Assembly: GCA_947178455.1 (NCBI GenBank)
Contig: CAMWYI010000042.1
Location: 1-12,262 of the forward strand
Source of the DNA: an uncultured Alistipes sp.
GTDB lineage: Bacteria > Bacteroidota > Bacteroidia > Bacteroidales > Rikenellaceae
Direction: 5' to 3'
DNA length: 12,262 nucleotides
Part shown: in pieces, positions 1 through 7,645 of the stretch
How the letters are laid out: every line of letters starts with the position of its first letter
Position numbering within the stretch: position 1 is the first letter of the stretch
Made by a program: the position numbers and the translations under genes
The notes under the pieces: generated by a model
Told to the model about the DNA's origin: nothing
The model's database searches: none
What the model saw: the letters and a program-made list of their open reading frames with translations, nothing else

Positions 1-564
1 CGTCACGCCCGCGTCGCGTCCCGTCGAGGCGACGTACTGACTGATGTTCTTCTTGCCGTCGATGTAAGGCGAAATCATCGTGGGCAGTCCGCCCGACACT
101 TCCTTGCAGTAGCGTCCCAAACTGGCGTAAAGGTCGACGATGCTGCCCGTGTTGCGGCTACACTCCTGCGAGATGTACCACCCCGCGAACGAGCGGTGGT
201 GGCCGTAGCGGCTCCACACTTCGTCGATGACCTTTTTGTTGAGCTCCACCTCTTCGACGTATTGACCGGCGGCCCAGTACTTGCCCGAATCGTAAAGCCC
301 GAACCAAAAGTTCATGCCCCATTTGTCGCTCAACCGGAGGAACATGTCCACCAAGTCGACGGGCGGCGTGTAGCAGCCCTCTTCGGCCGTGAGCGTGGTC
401 GAGGGGAAAGTCTGCCAGCGTTTGTAGCCGCAGCGAATCAGGATGACGGTGTCGATGCCGGCTTTCCGCATGTACTCGAAATCGCGGTCCCACTCCTTTT
501 CGCCCCAGTTCTGGTGGGGGATGTCGTGGCTGATTTCGTCCAAAAAGGTTCCCTTTATGCGCAT
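1..564 (-). CDS. DUF4434 family glycoside hydrolase-like protein, partial (N-terminal 188 residues)
   Basis: The gene begins at 564 and runs off the left edge, so only 188 codons are visible. The opening (MRIKGTFLDEISHDIP, then QNWGEKEWDRDF and AGIDTVILIRCGYK) matches what I know of DUF4434, a TIM-barrel family related to glycoside hydrolases and common in Bacteroidota. FAGWYISQE at residues 126-134 looks like the end of a barrel strand, and Glu134 is a candidate catalytic acid (inference). The start is well fixed: going upstream in frame there are only five sense codons before the stop codon of the DUF5009 gene, and none is ATG. The protein therefore has no signal peptide or lipobox and is predicted cytoplasmic, unlike the other soluble enzymes of the operon. 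It lies 15 bp after DUF5009, in the same frame, with an AT-rich leader and no Shine-Dalgarno sequence. Family call is fairly sure; substrate unknown. Confidence 0.85.
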   Translation of the reverse strand, partial: MRIKGTFLDEISHDIPHQNWGEKEWDRDFEYMRKAGIDTVILIRCGYKRWQTFPSTTLTAEEGCYTPPVDLVDMFLRLSDKWGMNFWFGLYDSGKYWAAGQYVEEVELNKKVIDEVWSRYGHHRSFAGWYISQECSRNTGSIVDLYASLGRYCKEVSGGLPTMISPYIDGKKNISQYVASTGRDAGVT

Positions 565-579
565 AATTTTATTCGTTGT

Positions 580-1980
580 TTAAGTTCTCCAAAAAAGTCG
601 TTTGTTCGTGCACAATACCGTGATGCTCATCACGACGGCCGTGACGATGACCCCGCGCGCCGCGCCCGTCCAAGGGTGCAGTTCGCTGAACCATTGCAGC
701 CATTGCGCCGTGTGGGTCAGTACTAATAGCGGCATCAGCAGGAAACCGGCCGCCGTGTAGGCCACCATCGGGTTGCGGCCGCACTTGACCAGTGCGCCGA
801 AGCGGATGCCCCGACTGCACATGAGCGTGTTGGCCCACACCAATGTGGCGGATGCCAGCCCCGAAGTTACGAAAAAGTAGCTCAACGTGGCGTGGTCTTT
901 TTTGATGCCGCCCTCGAACGCTTCCAAACAAAGCCCCAGCACGAGCCAAAACATACCCCAGCCGATGAGTTGGCGGTGCAGCCGGCCCGTCGGCGAATCA
1001 TCGCGTCGCAGCAGGGCGTGCAGAGCTCCGCCCAAGACGATGCTCACGACGAGGTTGGCCGTCAGATGACGCGAGAACAGCCCCCAAAGGTTCACCACGA
1101 CGAGCAGCGCAGCGAGCACGGCTATCGCGGTGTCTTTGCGCACGAGCGGCGTGCGGTCGCCGTCGGCTCCCTGCTGCATGCGGCGCAAGAAACACTCTCC
1201 GGCAATGGTGCCCGGAATGATGATACAGAGGTATTTAAGAAAATCGAAGTGAAAGAGCCATGCCGCCGGTGTCCAGTTCCACAGCGCTTGGTTCCACGAG
1301 CCGTCGACCTGTACGCCCAATCGCAGGGCGACCAGCAGGGCGAGGATGCCCAGCCGCGCTTGCACGTTGCGGCGCGTGCCGAGCCAAATCAGACTGCCGA
1401 ACAGCGCCATGTTGGCCAGCACGAGGATGATGATGTCGCTGTTGCGTATCGAGACTTCGGCTCCACCTAACCACTTGACGGCGCACAGTAGCACGACGAG
1501 CGCCACGAGCCCTCCGGCGTGCATCAGGCGGTTGCGGCCCGACGAAAACCGCTCCACGCGCAGGAACAGCAGGCCGAAGCAGCCCCATGCGACCAGTTGC
1601 ACGACGGCCGCACCCCATGCGGGCAGCGAGTGGAGCATGCCCGTGCGCAGGTTGGCCAGCGCAATGGCGAAGAACGCGAGCAGCGCCCAGCGTTTAACGA
1701 TGCTCACGACAATCGAGACGACCGATTCGCCTTTCTCTTCCAGTCGGCGGTTCAGGGCCAGCGGAAAGGCGGCCCCCATCGAAAAGAGGAAGAACGGAAA
1801 GACCAAATCGACCCACGTGATGCCCGCGACGCTGGGGTCGAAACGGAAATCGGGCGGCGGAACTTGGGCGTGGAACAACCACGCGGGCAGGTCGCTGTGC
1901 CAAAGCATTTGGCCCGACAGCACCATGCCGACAATGGCCAAACCGCGCAGCAGGTCGATCGAATCGGCGCGTGAGGTCAT
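580..1980 (-). CDS. DUF5009 / HGSNAT-like multi-pass inner-membrane acyltransferase or transporter
   Basis: A 466-residue, very hydrophobic protein with about 11-12 likely membrane segments. The N-terminus, with SIDLLRGLAIVGMVLSG (residues 7-23) and ITWVDLVFPFFLFSMG (54-69), is typical of the DUF5009/NagX-like family, which is related to heparan-alpha-glucosaminide N-acetyltransferase (HGSNAT). A GRNPMVAY motif near residue 401 is the usual C-terminal mark of the family. In human HGSNAT the active-site histidine lies just before the LTVADLVFP segment. Here His37 (LFHAQ) sits in the matching place with about 13 extra residues between, so acetyl transfer is possible but unproven. NagX-type members occur in bacterial chitin/GlcNAc loci, which hints at an amino sugar. 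The gene starts 1 bp after the stop of the SGNH gene (TAA C ATG), so translational coupling is likely. Family call strong; activity (acetyltransferase or sugar permease) open. Confidence 0.88.
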   Translation of the reverse strand: MTSRADSIDLLRGLAIVGMVLSGQMLWHSDLPAWLFHAQVPPPDFRFDPSVAGITWVDLVFPFFLFSMGAAFPLALNRRLEEKGESVVSIVVSIVKRWALLAFFAIALANLRTGMLHSLPAWGAAVVQLVAWGCFGLLFLRVERFSSGRNRLMHAGGLVALVVLLCAVKWLGGAEVSIRNSDIIILVLANMALFGSLIWLGTRRNVQARLGILALLVALRLGVQVDGSWNQALWNWTPAAWLFHFDFLKYLCIIIPGTIAGECFLRRMQQGADGDRTPLVRKDTAIAVLAALLVVVNLWGLFSRHLTANLVVSIVLGGALHALLRRDDSPTGRLHRQLIGWGMFWLVLGLCLEAFEGGIKKDHATLSYFFVTSGLASATLVWANTLMCSRGIRFGALVKCGRNPMVAYTAAGFLLMPLLVLTHTAQWLQWFSELHPWTGAARGVIVTAVVMSITVLCTNKRLFWRT

Positions 1981-1981
1981 G

Positions 1982-2665
1982 TTATTTGAGGTATTTGAGT
2001 TTTTTGAGGTGGTCGGCCCAAATCCGATAGGCGGCCGGATGCAGGTGGGTGCCGTCTTTGGTCAGGTCGGTGCGCAGTTCGCCGTCGGCATCCGAGAGAA
2101 GCGGCGCCACGTCGACGAACGTGCAACCCGTCTTTTCGGTGCACAGCTCCGCCAGACGGGCGTTGATTTGCACCACTTTCGGGTTGTGGCCCTTGATGTA
2201 GTCGTAGGCCAGCCGTTTGGTGCTGATAGGCAGCACACTCTGGATGTAGAGGCGGCATTCGGGCACCGCTTCGTGAATCATGTCGGCCATGCGGCCGATA
2301 TTTCCCACAATGGTGTCGACGCTCTGACCGCCCGAAAGGTCGTTGATGCCGGCCATGAGGAAAATTTTGGTCGGACGGGCTGCGAGAATGTCGGGCAGCC
2401 GGTCGAGGATGCCGAACGTGTTGTCGCCGCCGATGCCGCGATTGACGATGTTGCGCTGTTTGAACAGCATGTCCCACCACCCCTGTTCGGTGATGCTGTC
2501 GCCGATGAAGACGACCGACCCAGCGGGGATTCCCTCTTGGTCGTGGGCGGCGCGGCGCACGTCGTAGTAACTGTTATGGAATTTTTGGGCGCTGCTCTGC
2601 ACGGGAGCGAGCACGAAGCAGGCGCAGCATGCGCATAGCGCGATGTCGAAGATGCGTTTCATCAT
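1982..2665 (-). CDS. Exported SGNH/GDSL-family esterase (probable carbohydrate O-deacetylase)
   Basis: A 227-residue protein with all the SGNH hydrolase blocks: GDSIT at 55-59 with nucleophile Ser57; RGIGGD at 76-81 giving the oxyanion glycine; GIND at 106-109 with Asn108; and DGTHLHP at 204-210 giving Asp204 and His207 of the triad. The family includes rhamnogalacturonan and sialate O-acetylesterases and platelet-activating-factor acetylhydrolase-like enzymes; within a PUL the usual task is removing acetyl esters from glycans (inference). The first ~26 residues form a cysteine-rich signal peptide with likely cleavage after SSA, so the enzyme is probably periplasmic. The open frame continues upstream to 2773, but that part overlaps the preceding GHL10 gene and lacks signal character. 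I therefore choose the ATG ATG pair at 2665/2662, 8 bp after that gene's stop; the second ATG (MKRIFDI) is equally likely. It ends in a short Lys/Leu repeat, LKKLKYLK. Confidence 0.92.
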   Translation of the reverse strand: MMKRIFDIALCACCACFVLAPVQSSAQKFHNSYYDVRRAAHDQEGIPAGSVVFIGDSITEQGWWDMLFKQRNIVNRGIGGDNTFGILDRLPDILAARPTKIFLMAGINDLSGGQSVDTIVGNIGRMADMIHEAVPECRLYIQSVLPISTKRLAYDYIKGHNPKVVQINARLAELCTEKTGCTFVDVAPLLSDADGELRTDLTKDGTHLHPAAYRIWADHLKKLKYLK

Positions 2666-2673
2666 GGGTCGTG

Positions 2674-4053
2674 TTATTTTTTGGGCAGTACTCCGTCGAT
2701 ACCGGCCTTGACGTATTGCCACTGGTTGGCTTTTTTGAGGTGAATCATGTCGAAAAGGAAATAACCGTCGCAAGCGCGGTAGCAGGCCGCTACCGATTGG
2801 GTGATAGCTCGGTTTTCCTCCTCCTGCGTGAATTTGTCTTCATAGTCCCAGTTGCCCACGTCGGGGCCTCCGGCGACCATTGGGCAGTCGCCCATCGTGC
2901 GCTGTTTGGCCAGCGAGCAGAAACCCTGCATCGTCCACTCGTTCGTGCCGTAGACGGCGTTCGGCTTGGCATAAGCCCCGATAAGCATCTGATCCATGAG
3001 GTCGGCATAACCGTATTGCTGGTATTGCGTCGTCGCCCAAGCGAAATTCGCCGCGACGTTGTAACGGGGGCTGGCCCAGTTGACGCCCACGTCGTAGTAG
3101 GACGAGTACCAGCCGCCCACGTAGACGCCGAATTTCAGGTCGGGGTTGACTTTCTTGACCGCCGCGCGGGCTTTCTCCATGAAGTCGTGGATTACTTTGG
3201 CGCGGAACTCCAACCATTTTCTAAAATGGACGGGTTGTTGCGCGGGGATTCCTGTCGTATGGCCTGCGGGCAGGATGTCCGACGGGAAACGCTGCACTTT
3301 TTGGCCGATGTAGGCCTCGAATTTCTCGCGCGTGTAGTCCGAAAAATCGCTCGTGAAGCCGTCGAAACGTCCGCGGTCGAGGAAGATGCCTGCGAGCCCT
3401 TCGTAGGCGGCGAGGTCTTCGAGCAGCGAGCAGATGTACTCCTGCACGTCGTCGCGCACGGGGTTGAAGAACTTGGCCGACTGGCTGGTCGACATGATGC
3501 TGACGATGCCCCCGTCTTCGGGTTTGAGGTTGAGTACGGTGGCCCAGTCGCGTTTGGACGGGTCGCGGAAAAGGAGGCCCGCATCGCCTATCGAGGTGTG
3601 ATTGCCACCCGGGAATGTGTTGATAGCGGCATGGATGCGCAGGTCGAGTTTGCGGCCCTCGTCGATAAAGGCTTGGAGGTAGTCCCACATGGCCGTGCGG
3701 GTCACTTTTTGGTAGCCCTCCGGCAGCCATGCGCCGAGCCATTCGACTTGCTGGCAGTGGTCGGTATGGAAAAGTACGTCGCCCGTCGTGGGTCGTACGT
3801 CGACCACGATGTCGGTGAATCCGGCGTTTTTGGCCAGCGCCAAGTCGCGGGCGATGTTCTCTTTGCTGTCGGCGAAATCGGGGAAATTGGCCGCCGCGTC
3901 GACCCAAATGAAGCGGGGTTTTTCGGCCGTCGGGTCGGTCGGTTTGTCGGGCCACTCCCATTCGGGCACTTTGCTGTCCGAGCCGCAGGACACGGCGAAG
4001 CATGCCGCACTCAGCGCCGCTATCGCGAATTTCAGAAAATTGGAGGTCATCAT
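2674..4053 (-). CDS. GHL10 (DUF187-like) glycoside hydrolase lipoprotein, second copy
   Basis: A 459-residue lipoprotein: basic/hydrophobic leader, lipobox AVSC with Cys23, then an acidic Ser/Pro-rich linker. The catalytic region fits GHL10, a TIM-barrel family that includes E. coli DigH (YddW): FIWVDAAANF (48-57), AGFTDIVVDVRP (77-88), LRIHAAINTFPGGNH (138-152), FNPVRDDVQEY (196-206), LAGIFLDRGRFDG (220-232), VNPDLKFGVYVGGW (302-315) and GYADLMDQMLIGAY (348-361). Asp226 of FLDRGRFD corresponds to the Asp that GHL10 proteins keep after this strand (FDDYF in DigH) and is a candidate catalytic residue. It is a paralogue of the first gene of the operon, sharing VGVNWASP and RFD-(2)-TSDFS. I start at the ATG ATG pair at 4053/4050: the ATG at 4086 lies inside a hairpin, and the one at 4074 adds a non-hydrophobic stretch before the signal. 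Surface or periplasmic location and substrate are unknown. Confidence 0.87.
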   Translation of the reverse strand: MMTSNFLKFAIAALSAACFAVSCGSDSKVPEWEWPDKPTDPTAEKPRFIWVDAAANFPDFADSKENIARDLALAKNAGFTDIVVDVRPTTGDVLFHTDHCQQVEWLGAWLPEGYQKVTRTAMWDYLQAFIDEGRKLDLRIHAAINTFPGGNHTSIGDAGLLFRDPSKRDWATVLNLKPEDGGIVSIMSTSQSAKFFNPVRDDVQEYICSLLEDLAAYEGLAGIFLDRGRFDGFTSDFSDYTREKFEAYIGQKVQRFPSDILPAGHTTGIPAQQPVHFRKWLEFRAKVIHDFMEKARAAVKKVNPDLKFGVYVGGWYSSYYDVGVNWASPRYNVAANFAWATTQYQQYGYADLMDQMLIGAYAKPNAVYGTNEWTMQGFCSLAKQRTMGDCPMVAGGPDVGNWDYEDKFTQEEENRAITQSVAACYRACDGYFLFDMIHLKKANQWQYVKAGIDGVLPKK

Positions 4054-4079
4054 GGTTTTCGTGTTTTCAGTCATAAGCA

Positions 4080-4107
4080 CCCGCATCCCCGGTCAGAGGG
4101 ATGCGGG
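4080..4107 (-). promoter_or_regulatory. Intra-operon hairpin: perfect 10-bp stem, 8-nt loop
   Basis: CCCGCATCCC at 4080-4089 is exactly complementary to GGGATGCGGG at 4098-4107, leaving an 8-nt loop. It begins about 25 bp after the stop of the DUF5018 gene and ends 26 bp before the next start, in the only gap longer than 25 bp in the operon. On the transcribed strand the stem is followed by TGCTTATGACTG, with no U-tract, so it is not a standard intrinsic terminator. It more likely stabilises the 3' end of the upstream message or partly attenuates the downstream genes (inference). No Bacteroidota-type promoter (TTTG / TAnnTTTG) is seen in this gap. Confidence 0.7.
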
Positions 4108-4132
4108 CAATCATCATTGAGGTGTGTGTTCG

Positions 4133-5917
4133 TTACTCTTCTTCACCTTCTTCACCTTCCTCGCCGCCTTCGCCTTCTCCGGGTTCGGGCGTGGCAGGTT
4201 TGTCGGGCTGCTTGATGCAGTCGAACTGCTCGGCGCGGACGAAGCTGAAATTATCTCTGTTCGTAATCCAGTAGAGGTAGAGGAAGTAGCCGTCGGGCGA
4301 CTGGGTCAACAATACGTCGCTGCTGGCAGCTAACGTTTCAGTAACTGAACCGAAACTCTTGCCCGTCGAACCGTAGTATATGGCGGGCGACTCGTCGTAC
4401 GTTCCCGTGAAGTCGCCGCGATTAGCGGCATTGAACAGCAGTGCGCGTGTATTACTGTAAGAGAAGTGAGCACCGCCGTAGATTGCTACATAGGGATTGC
4501 CGTTGAAGTAGAGGCACGATACGTTCGAGAAGTTGGTGTTGGCATCCCACTGTCCTTGTTGGATTGTTGCCACAGGTGTGTTGGTAGTACCGTCGACCCA
4601 TTGCAATGCGTTGCCAAGACCAGTACCTGCATAATAGATTTTGAAGTAAGTACCTGTGATGTCGGTCGTGAGGTATTCGACGTCGCTGTTACTGCCGTTC
4701 CATGCACCGCCGTCCGTAATGGGGACTACTTCGGGTTCGCCCCATACGCCGCCCTCGACGAGGATGCGGATGAACGAATGCCAAGTAGCAGGACTTGCCC
4801 ATGCCCACGAATTGATTGTAACTACAGCCTTGTCGGTGATGTCGCCGCGTACGGAGATGTGCTGACCCATACGTGCCGCAGTGTTCTTCCAAGTAAGTAC
4901 TTCCTGCGGGGTGCTCTCTACGCTATCGAGCGTATAAAAGTGCATGTTCAGTCCGACGGTAGCATTAGTGCACATTACCAAATGACCTGCGTCGTCGGAG
5001 CAGATTGCACCGCCACCATTCGTGCCGTTTTGGAGGTTGACGCCGTTCATGTCCACATTGCCGACTTTCTGACCGGTGAGCTTGTTGACGTAAACGAGTT
5101 CATCTGCACCTGAACATATGAGCAGATAGTTGCCCATAACGCCCATCGTGTAGTTGAGTTTGCCGGTCATGCCCCAGTAGTTGTCGTCCATGAAGCCTTC
5201 CTTGAAAAAGAGATTCTTCTGGCTGCCGTCGCGGATACCCAACGCAATTTTTTCGGGAACGTTCTTCTTGACGGTGTAGGTTTTCGTCGTCTCGCCGTCG
5301 AATGCCGTAACGGTCAGTTGAACGCCGTTCGGGTCGTTGTAATCCAACATTTCGACAGCCGGGTCGGGCGAAATGGTGGCGTGGTAAGAGAGCGTGTACT
5401 CGGCCAGTGCGGGTTCGATGTCAGTCGCTGAAATGAGCGAAATTTCGCGTGTCGTTTGGTCGACGACGCCTGAAAGATCACCCACCGAGAAAGCCTCGAT
5501 GTTGCACTTGTTCGATTTCTTGATAACGCCCGTGATGCAAATCTGACGTTTCGAGCCGTCGCCGCGCGTGAGCGTGAACCAATGCTCCTGCGTCAGGTCG
5601 AGCGTGCCGAGTTTGGGCGTGAGGAAGCAGTTGTCGTCCAAATTGGCCGAAACGCGCATCTGCGTCATTTCGACGAGGTTTTCGGAACTTTCGGGATAGT
5701 AATAAGGAATCTCGATGACGAAACGCTCCTGATCGGCACTGGTAGCCGAAGCCGTGAACGTGGCCAGCGCATCGTTTTTGTAGTCGCCGGTGGCGAACTG
5801 GGCCGAGACGCTGTTCAACCCCAAGCTCTCGACCGAGGGCGTCAACTCCTCCGGCGAGTGGCAGCCTGCCAGCGTGAGCAGCAGGGCCGAAGCCAATAAT
5901 TTTATGTTGTTTTTCAT
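4133..5917 (-). CDS. DUF5018-type surface lipoprotein (SusE/F-position glycan-binding protein)
   Basis: A 594-residue lipoprotein encoded 25 bp after susD, in the place of SusE/SusF-type surface glycan-binding proteins. The signal peptide ends in a lipobox (LAGC, Cys19) followed by HSPEEL, an acidic stretch like a Bacteroidota surface-export signal. Residues ~25-130 and ~135-220 look like two tandem Ig-like all-beta modules, as in DUF5018 proteins (LTRGDGSKRQICITG; VTAFDGETTKTYTVKK). Residues ~225-575 are rich in Trp, Tyr, Gly and Asn, with repeated strand-like segments (MGNYLLICSG, GHLVMCTN, NPYVAIYGGAHF, GYFLYLYW) that suggest a beta-propeller-like or DUF4623-like domain. The last 18 residues are almost only Glu and Gly. 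I see no catalytic signature, so a binding role is inferred from position and build. The part encoded at about 4440-5000 has clearly lower GC than its neighbours. Domain naming is moderately sure. Confidence 0.78.
   Translation of the reverse strand: MKNNIKLLASALLLTLAGCHSPEELTPSVESLGLNSVSAQFATGDYKNDALATFTASATSADQERFVIEIPYYYPESSENLVEMTQMRVSANLDDNCFLTPKLGTLDLTQEHWFTLTRGDGSKRQICITGVIKKSNKCNIEAFSVGDLSGVVDQTTREISLISATDIEPALAEYTLSYHATISPDPAVEMLDYNDPNGVQLTVTAFDGETTKTYTVKKNVPEKIALGIRDGSQKNLFFKEGFMDDNYWGMTGKLNYTMGVMGNYLLICSGADELVYVNKLTGQKVGNVDMNGVNLQNGTNGGGAICSDDAGHLVMCTNATVGLNMHFYTLDSVESTPQEVLTWKNTAARMGQHISVRGDITDKAVVTINSWAWASPATWHSFIRILVEGGVWGEPEVVPITDGGAWNGSNSDVEYLTTDITGTYFKIYYAGTGLGNALQWVDGTTNTPVATIQQGQWDANTNFSNVSCLYFNGNPYVAIYGGAHFSYSNTRALLFNAANRGDFTGTYDESPAIYYGSTGKSFGSVTETLAASSDVLLTQSPDGYFLYLYWITNRDNFSFVRAEQFDCIKQPDKPATPEPGEGEGGEEGEEGEEE
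4136..4189 (-). repeat. Glu/Gly-coding low-complexity tail with a 9-bp tandem repeat
   Basis: The last 18 codons of the DUF5018 gene encode PEPGEGEGGEEGEEGEEE from repeated GAA/GAG and GGT/GGC codons. The unit GGT GAA GAA occurs twice in a row at 4139-4156, inside a longer imperfect GAA-rich stretch. Such a tract can change length by slippage and the resulting tail would be strongly acidic; whether it does either is not visible here. Confidence 0.8.
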
Positions 5918-5942
5918 GGTCGTTCAAAAAAATTGTGAGATG

Positions 5943-7625
5943 TTATAACCATTCGGGGAACTGGCGAACCGCACTGTTGTTGTTCAACTCGGTCGAAGGC
6001 AGCGGAATGCGGTAGAGTTTCTCCTCGAAGAGGCGGTCTTCGTGGTCGCAATCCACGTAGGTGTATTTGAACTCGCCCTCGACGAGCTCGATTTTCAGGC
6101 CGTGTACGCGTGCGCTCGGGCCCGTGTAGGCGGTGTGAGCCAGTCGCCAACGGCGCATGTCCCAATAGTGGTGGCCTTCGCAGTAGAGCTCGATTTTGCG
6201 CTCTTGGCGGATAGCTGCCATGAGCTCGTCGCCCGATTTGGAGGTGTAGGGCAGACCCACACGGGCACGGATTCGGCTGACGTCTTCGTTGGCAGCAGCG
6301 ATATGTTCACCACCCAGCATGTAGCAGGCTTCGGCGTGGTTGAGAATCACCTCGGCCAGACGAATGGCGATCCAAGGCTGCGTGCAATACTGCGAGTAGT
6401 CGGTGAACTTCTCGTTGAGCATCTTGCGCAGGTAGTAGCCCGTCGTCGTGCGGCCGTCGAGCGGCGTACCGTCGTTGAAAGTGGCCCAGCCGTCCTTGCC
6501 GCCCACGTAAGGCTGAAGCGTGCGGCCTTTCCACGTGCAGCCGTTGTAGAGCACCGATGCGTGGAAACGCGGCTCCAACTCAGCGTAGGGAGGCGTTTGG
6601 GTCGTACCCTCTGCAGTGTGCCAAGGCGTCCAGTCGGGATGACCGCCCTCGGCCTTTTCGTACGATTCGACCATCTCCTGCGTCGGGGTTGCGCGGCCGC
6701 CCATCGTGGTGTTGTCGCCGCCCGGCATGAACAGGCGATCCCACGAGTGGTTGGGTCCGCCGACCAAGTAGTTGTATTCGAGAATCGCCTCTGTGTTGCC
6801 CGACCGGACGGAAGTGAATGCTTTGGCATAGTTTTCGGCACTCGTACCGGGCATCAACTCGTAACCGAGCTTGAAGACCTCTTCGGCAGCCGTTCTGGCC
6901 ACATCCCAACGCTGGGCGTAGAGCATGGCGCGCGAAAGCAGGGCGTAAGCGGCACCCGACGTGATGCGGCCTACTTCCGAACCGGTCCATTGGGGAGGCA
7001 GGTTCTGTGCGGCGAATTCGAGGTCGCGCTGCACCATGTCCCAACCCTCGTCCTCGGTCGAAAGCGGCTTGTTCTCACGAATAGCCAACAGGTTTTCGTC
7101 GTAGATAATCGCTGTCGGCGTACGTTTGAGCAACTGCCAGTACAAATAGCCTCGGAAGAAGCGTACCTGACCTTCGTAACGGGCTGCGGTCTCGGCATCG
7201 AGCCAGCCGCCGAACCGTTTGAGGTCGTAGAGGAACTCGTTGACGCGGCGGATGCGCTCGTAGAGGCTATCCCAGTTGCCGAAGTGGAACGCAGCCGTCT
7301 GTGCGCTCAATCCGCCTCGTGCAAATGCGATTTCGTTAGCGAATCCGACATGGGTGCCGGGGGTCATGGAACCGTATTTGAGCGTCTCGGTCAGACCGTC
7401 GGTTAGCCCCACCTGTGAATCCTGCGTGTTGTCTGGATTCTCGAAACTGCTGTAACGCGACAGGTAGGCGTAGAATCCGTTGACGTATTGCGTGATATTG
7501 TTTTCGTCGCTCCACACGATTTTTTGCGACACTTTGTCGGTCGGCGACATGTCGAGCCAGTCGTTGCAGCCTGTCATGGCCAGTGCTGCAACTGCGCAAA
7601 CGATATTGATAATCTGTTTTTTCAT
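5943..7625 (-). CDS. susD: SusD/RagB-family glycan-binding outer-membrane lipoprotein
   Basis: A 560-residue lipoprotein, a normal length for SusD. The signal peptide ends in MTGC (Cys20) followed by NDWLDMSPTDK, the classic SusD opening. The N-terminal SusD-like helical region contains WDSLYERIRRVNEFL (118-132) and VRFFRGYLYWQLLKR (154-168), typical of the TPR part. The C-terminal RagB/SusD domain shows IRLAEVILNHAEACYMLGG (421-439), IRQERKIELYCEGHHYWDMRRW (about 472-493) and a final YRIPLPSTELNNN...FPEWL. SusD caps the SusC barrel and hands it the oligosaccharide at the cell surface. It starts 20 bp after the susC stop, the usual arrangement. Trp/Tyr-rich loops at about 329-380 may contact ligand, but the substrate cannot be read from sequence. 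The symbol names the family; it does not mean starch. Confidence 0.97.
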   Translation of the reverse strand: MKKQIINIVCAVAALAMTGCNDWLDMSPTDKVSQKIVWSDENNITQYVNGFYAYLSRYSSFENPDNTQDSQVGLTDGLTETLKYGSMTPGTHVGFANEIAFARGGLSAQTAAFHFGNWDSLYERIRRVNEFLYDLKRFGGWLDAETAARYEGQVRFFRGYLYWQLLKRTPTAIIYDENLLAIRENKPLSTEDEGWDMVQRDLEFAAQNLPPQWTGSEVGRITSGAAYALLSRAMLYAQRWDVARTAAEEVFKLGYELMPGTSAENYAKAFTSVRSGNTEAILEYNYLVGGPNHSWDRLFMPGGDNTTMGGRATPTQEMVESYEKAEGGHPDWTPWHTAEGTTQTPPYAELEPRFHASVLYNGCTWKGRTLQPYVGGKDGWATFNDGTPLDGRTTTGYYLRKMLNEKFTDYSQYCTQPWIAIRLAEVILNHAEACYMLGGEHIAAANEDVSRIRARVGLPYTSKSGDELMAAIRQERKIELYCEGHHYWDMRRWRLAHTAYTGPSARVHGLKIELVEGEFKYTYVDCDHEDRLFEEKLYRIPLPSTELNNNSAVRQFPEWL

Positions 7626-7645
7626 TGCTTTGTGATGTTAGTCGG

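Noticed and set aside
1982..2012. CTCAAA repeated three times at the end of the SGNH gene
   Set aside because: It encodes the ordinary C-terminal helix LKKLKYLK; too short and imperfect to call a regulatory repeat.
2666..2773. Longer N-terminus for the SGNH gene, starting at 2773
   Set aside because: It would overlap the GHL10 gene by about 100 bp and place an Arg-rich, non-signal stretch before an evident signal peptide.
4080..4107. Intrinsic terminator ending the operon after the DUF5018 gene
   Set aside because: Strong stem but no U-tract on the transcribed strand, and co-directional genes with tight spacing follow. Kept only as a regulatory hairpin.
6042..7406. Long plus-strand frame opposite susD (454 codons), and similar ones at 2629-4215, 1346-2638 and 10877-12082
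   Set aside because: Same antisense effect; translations are low-complexity Arg/Val/Ala-rich without motifs, and each lies over a well-supported minus-strand gene.
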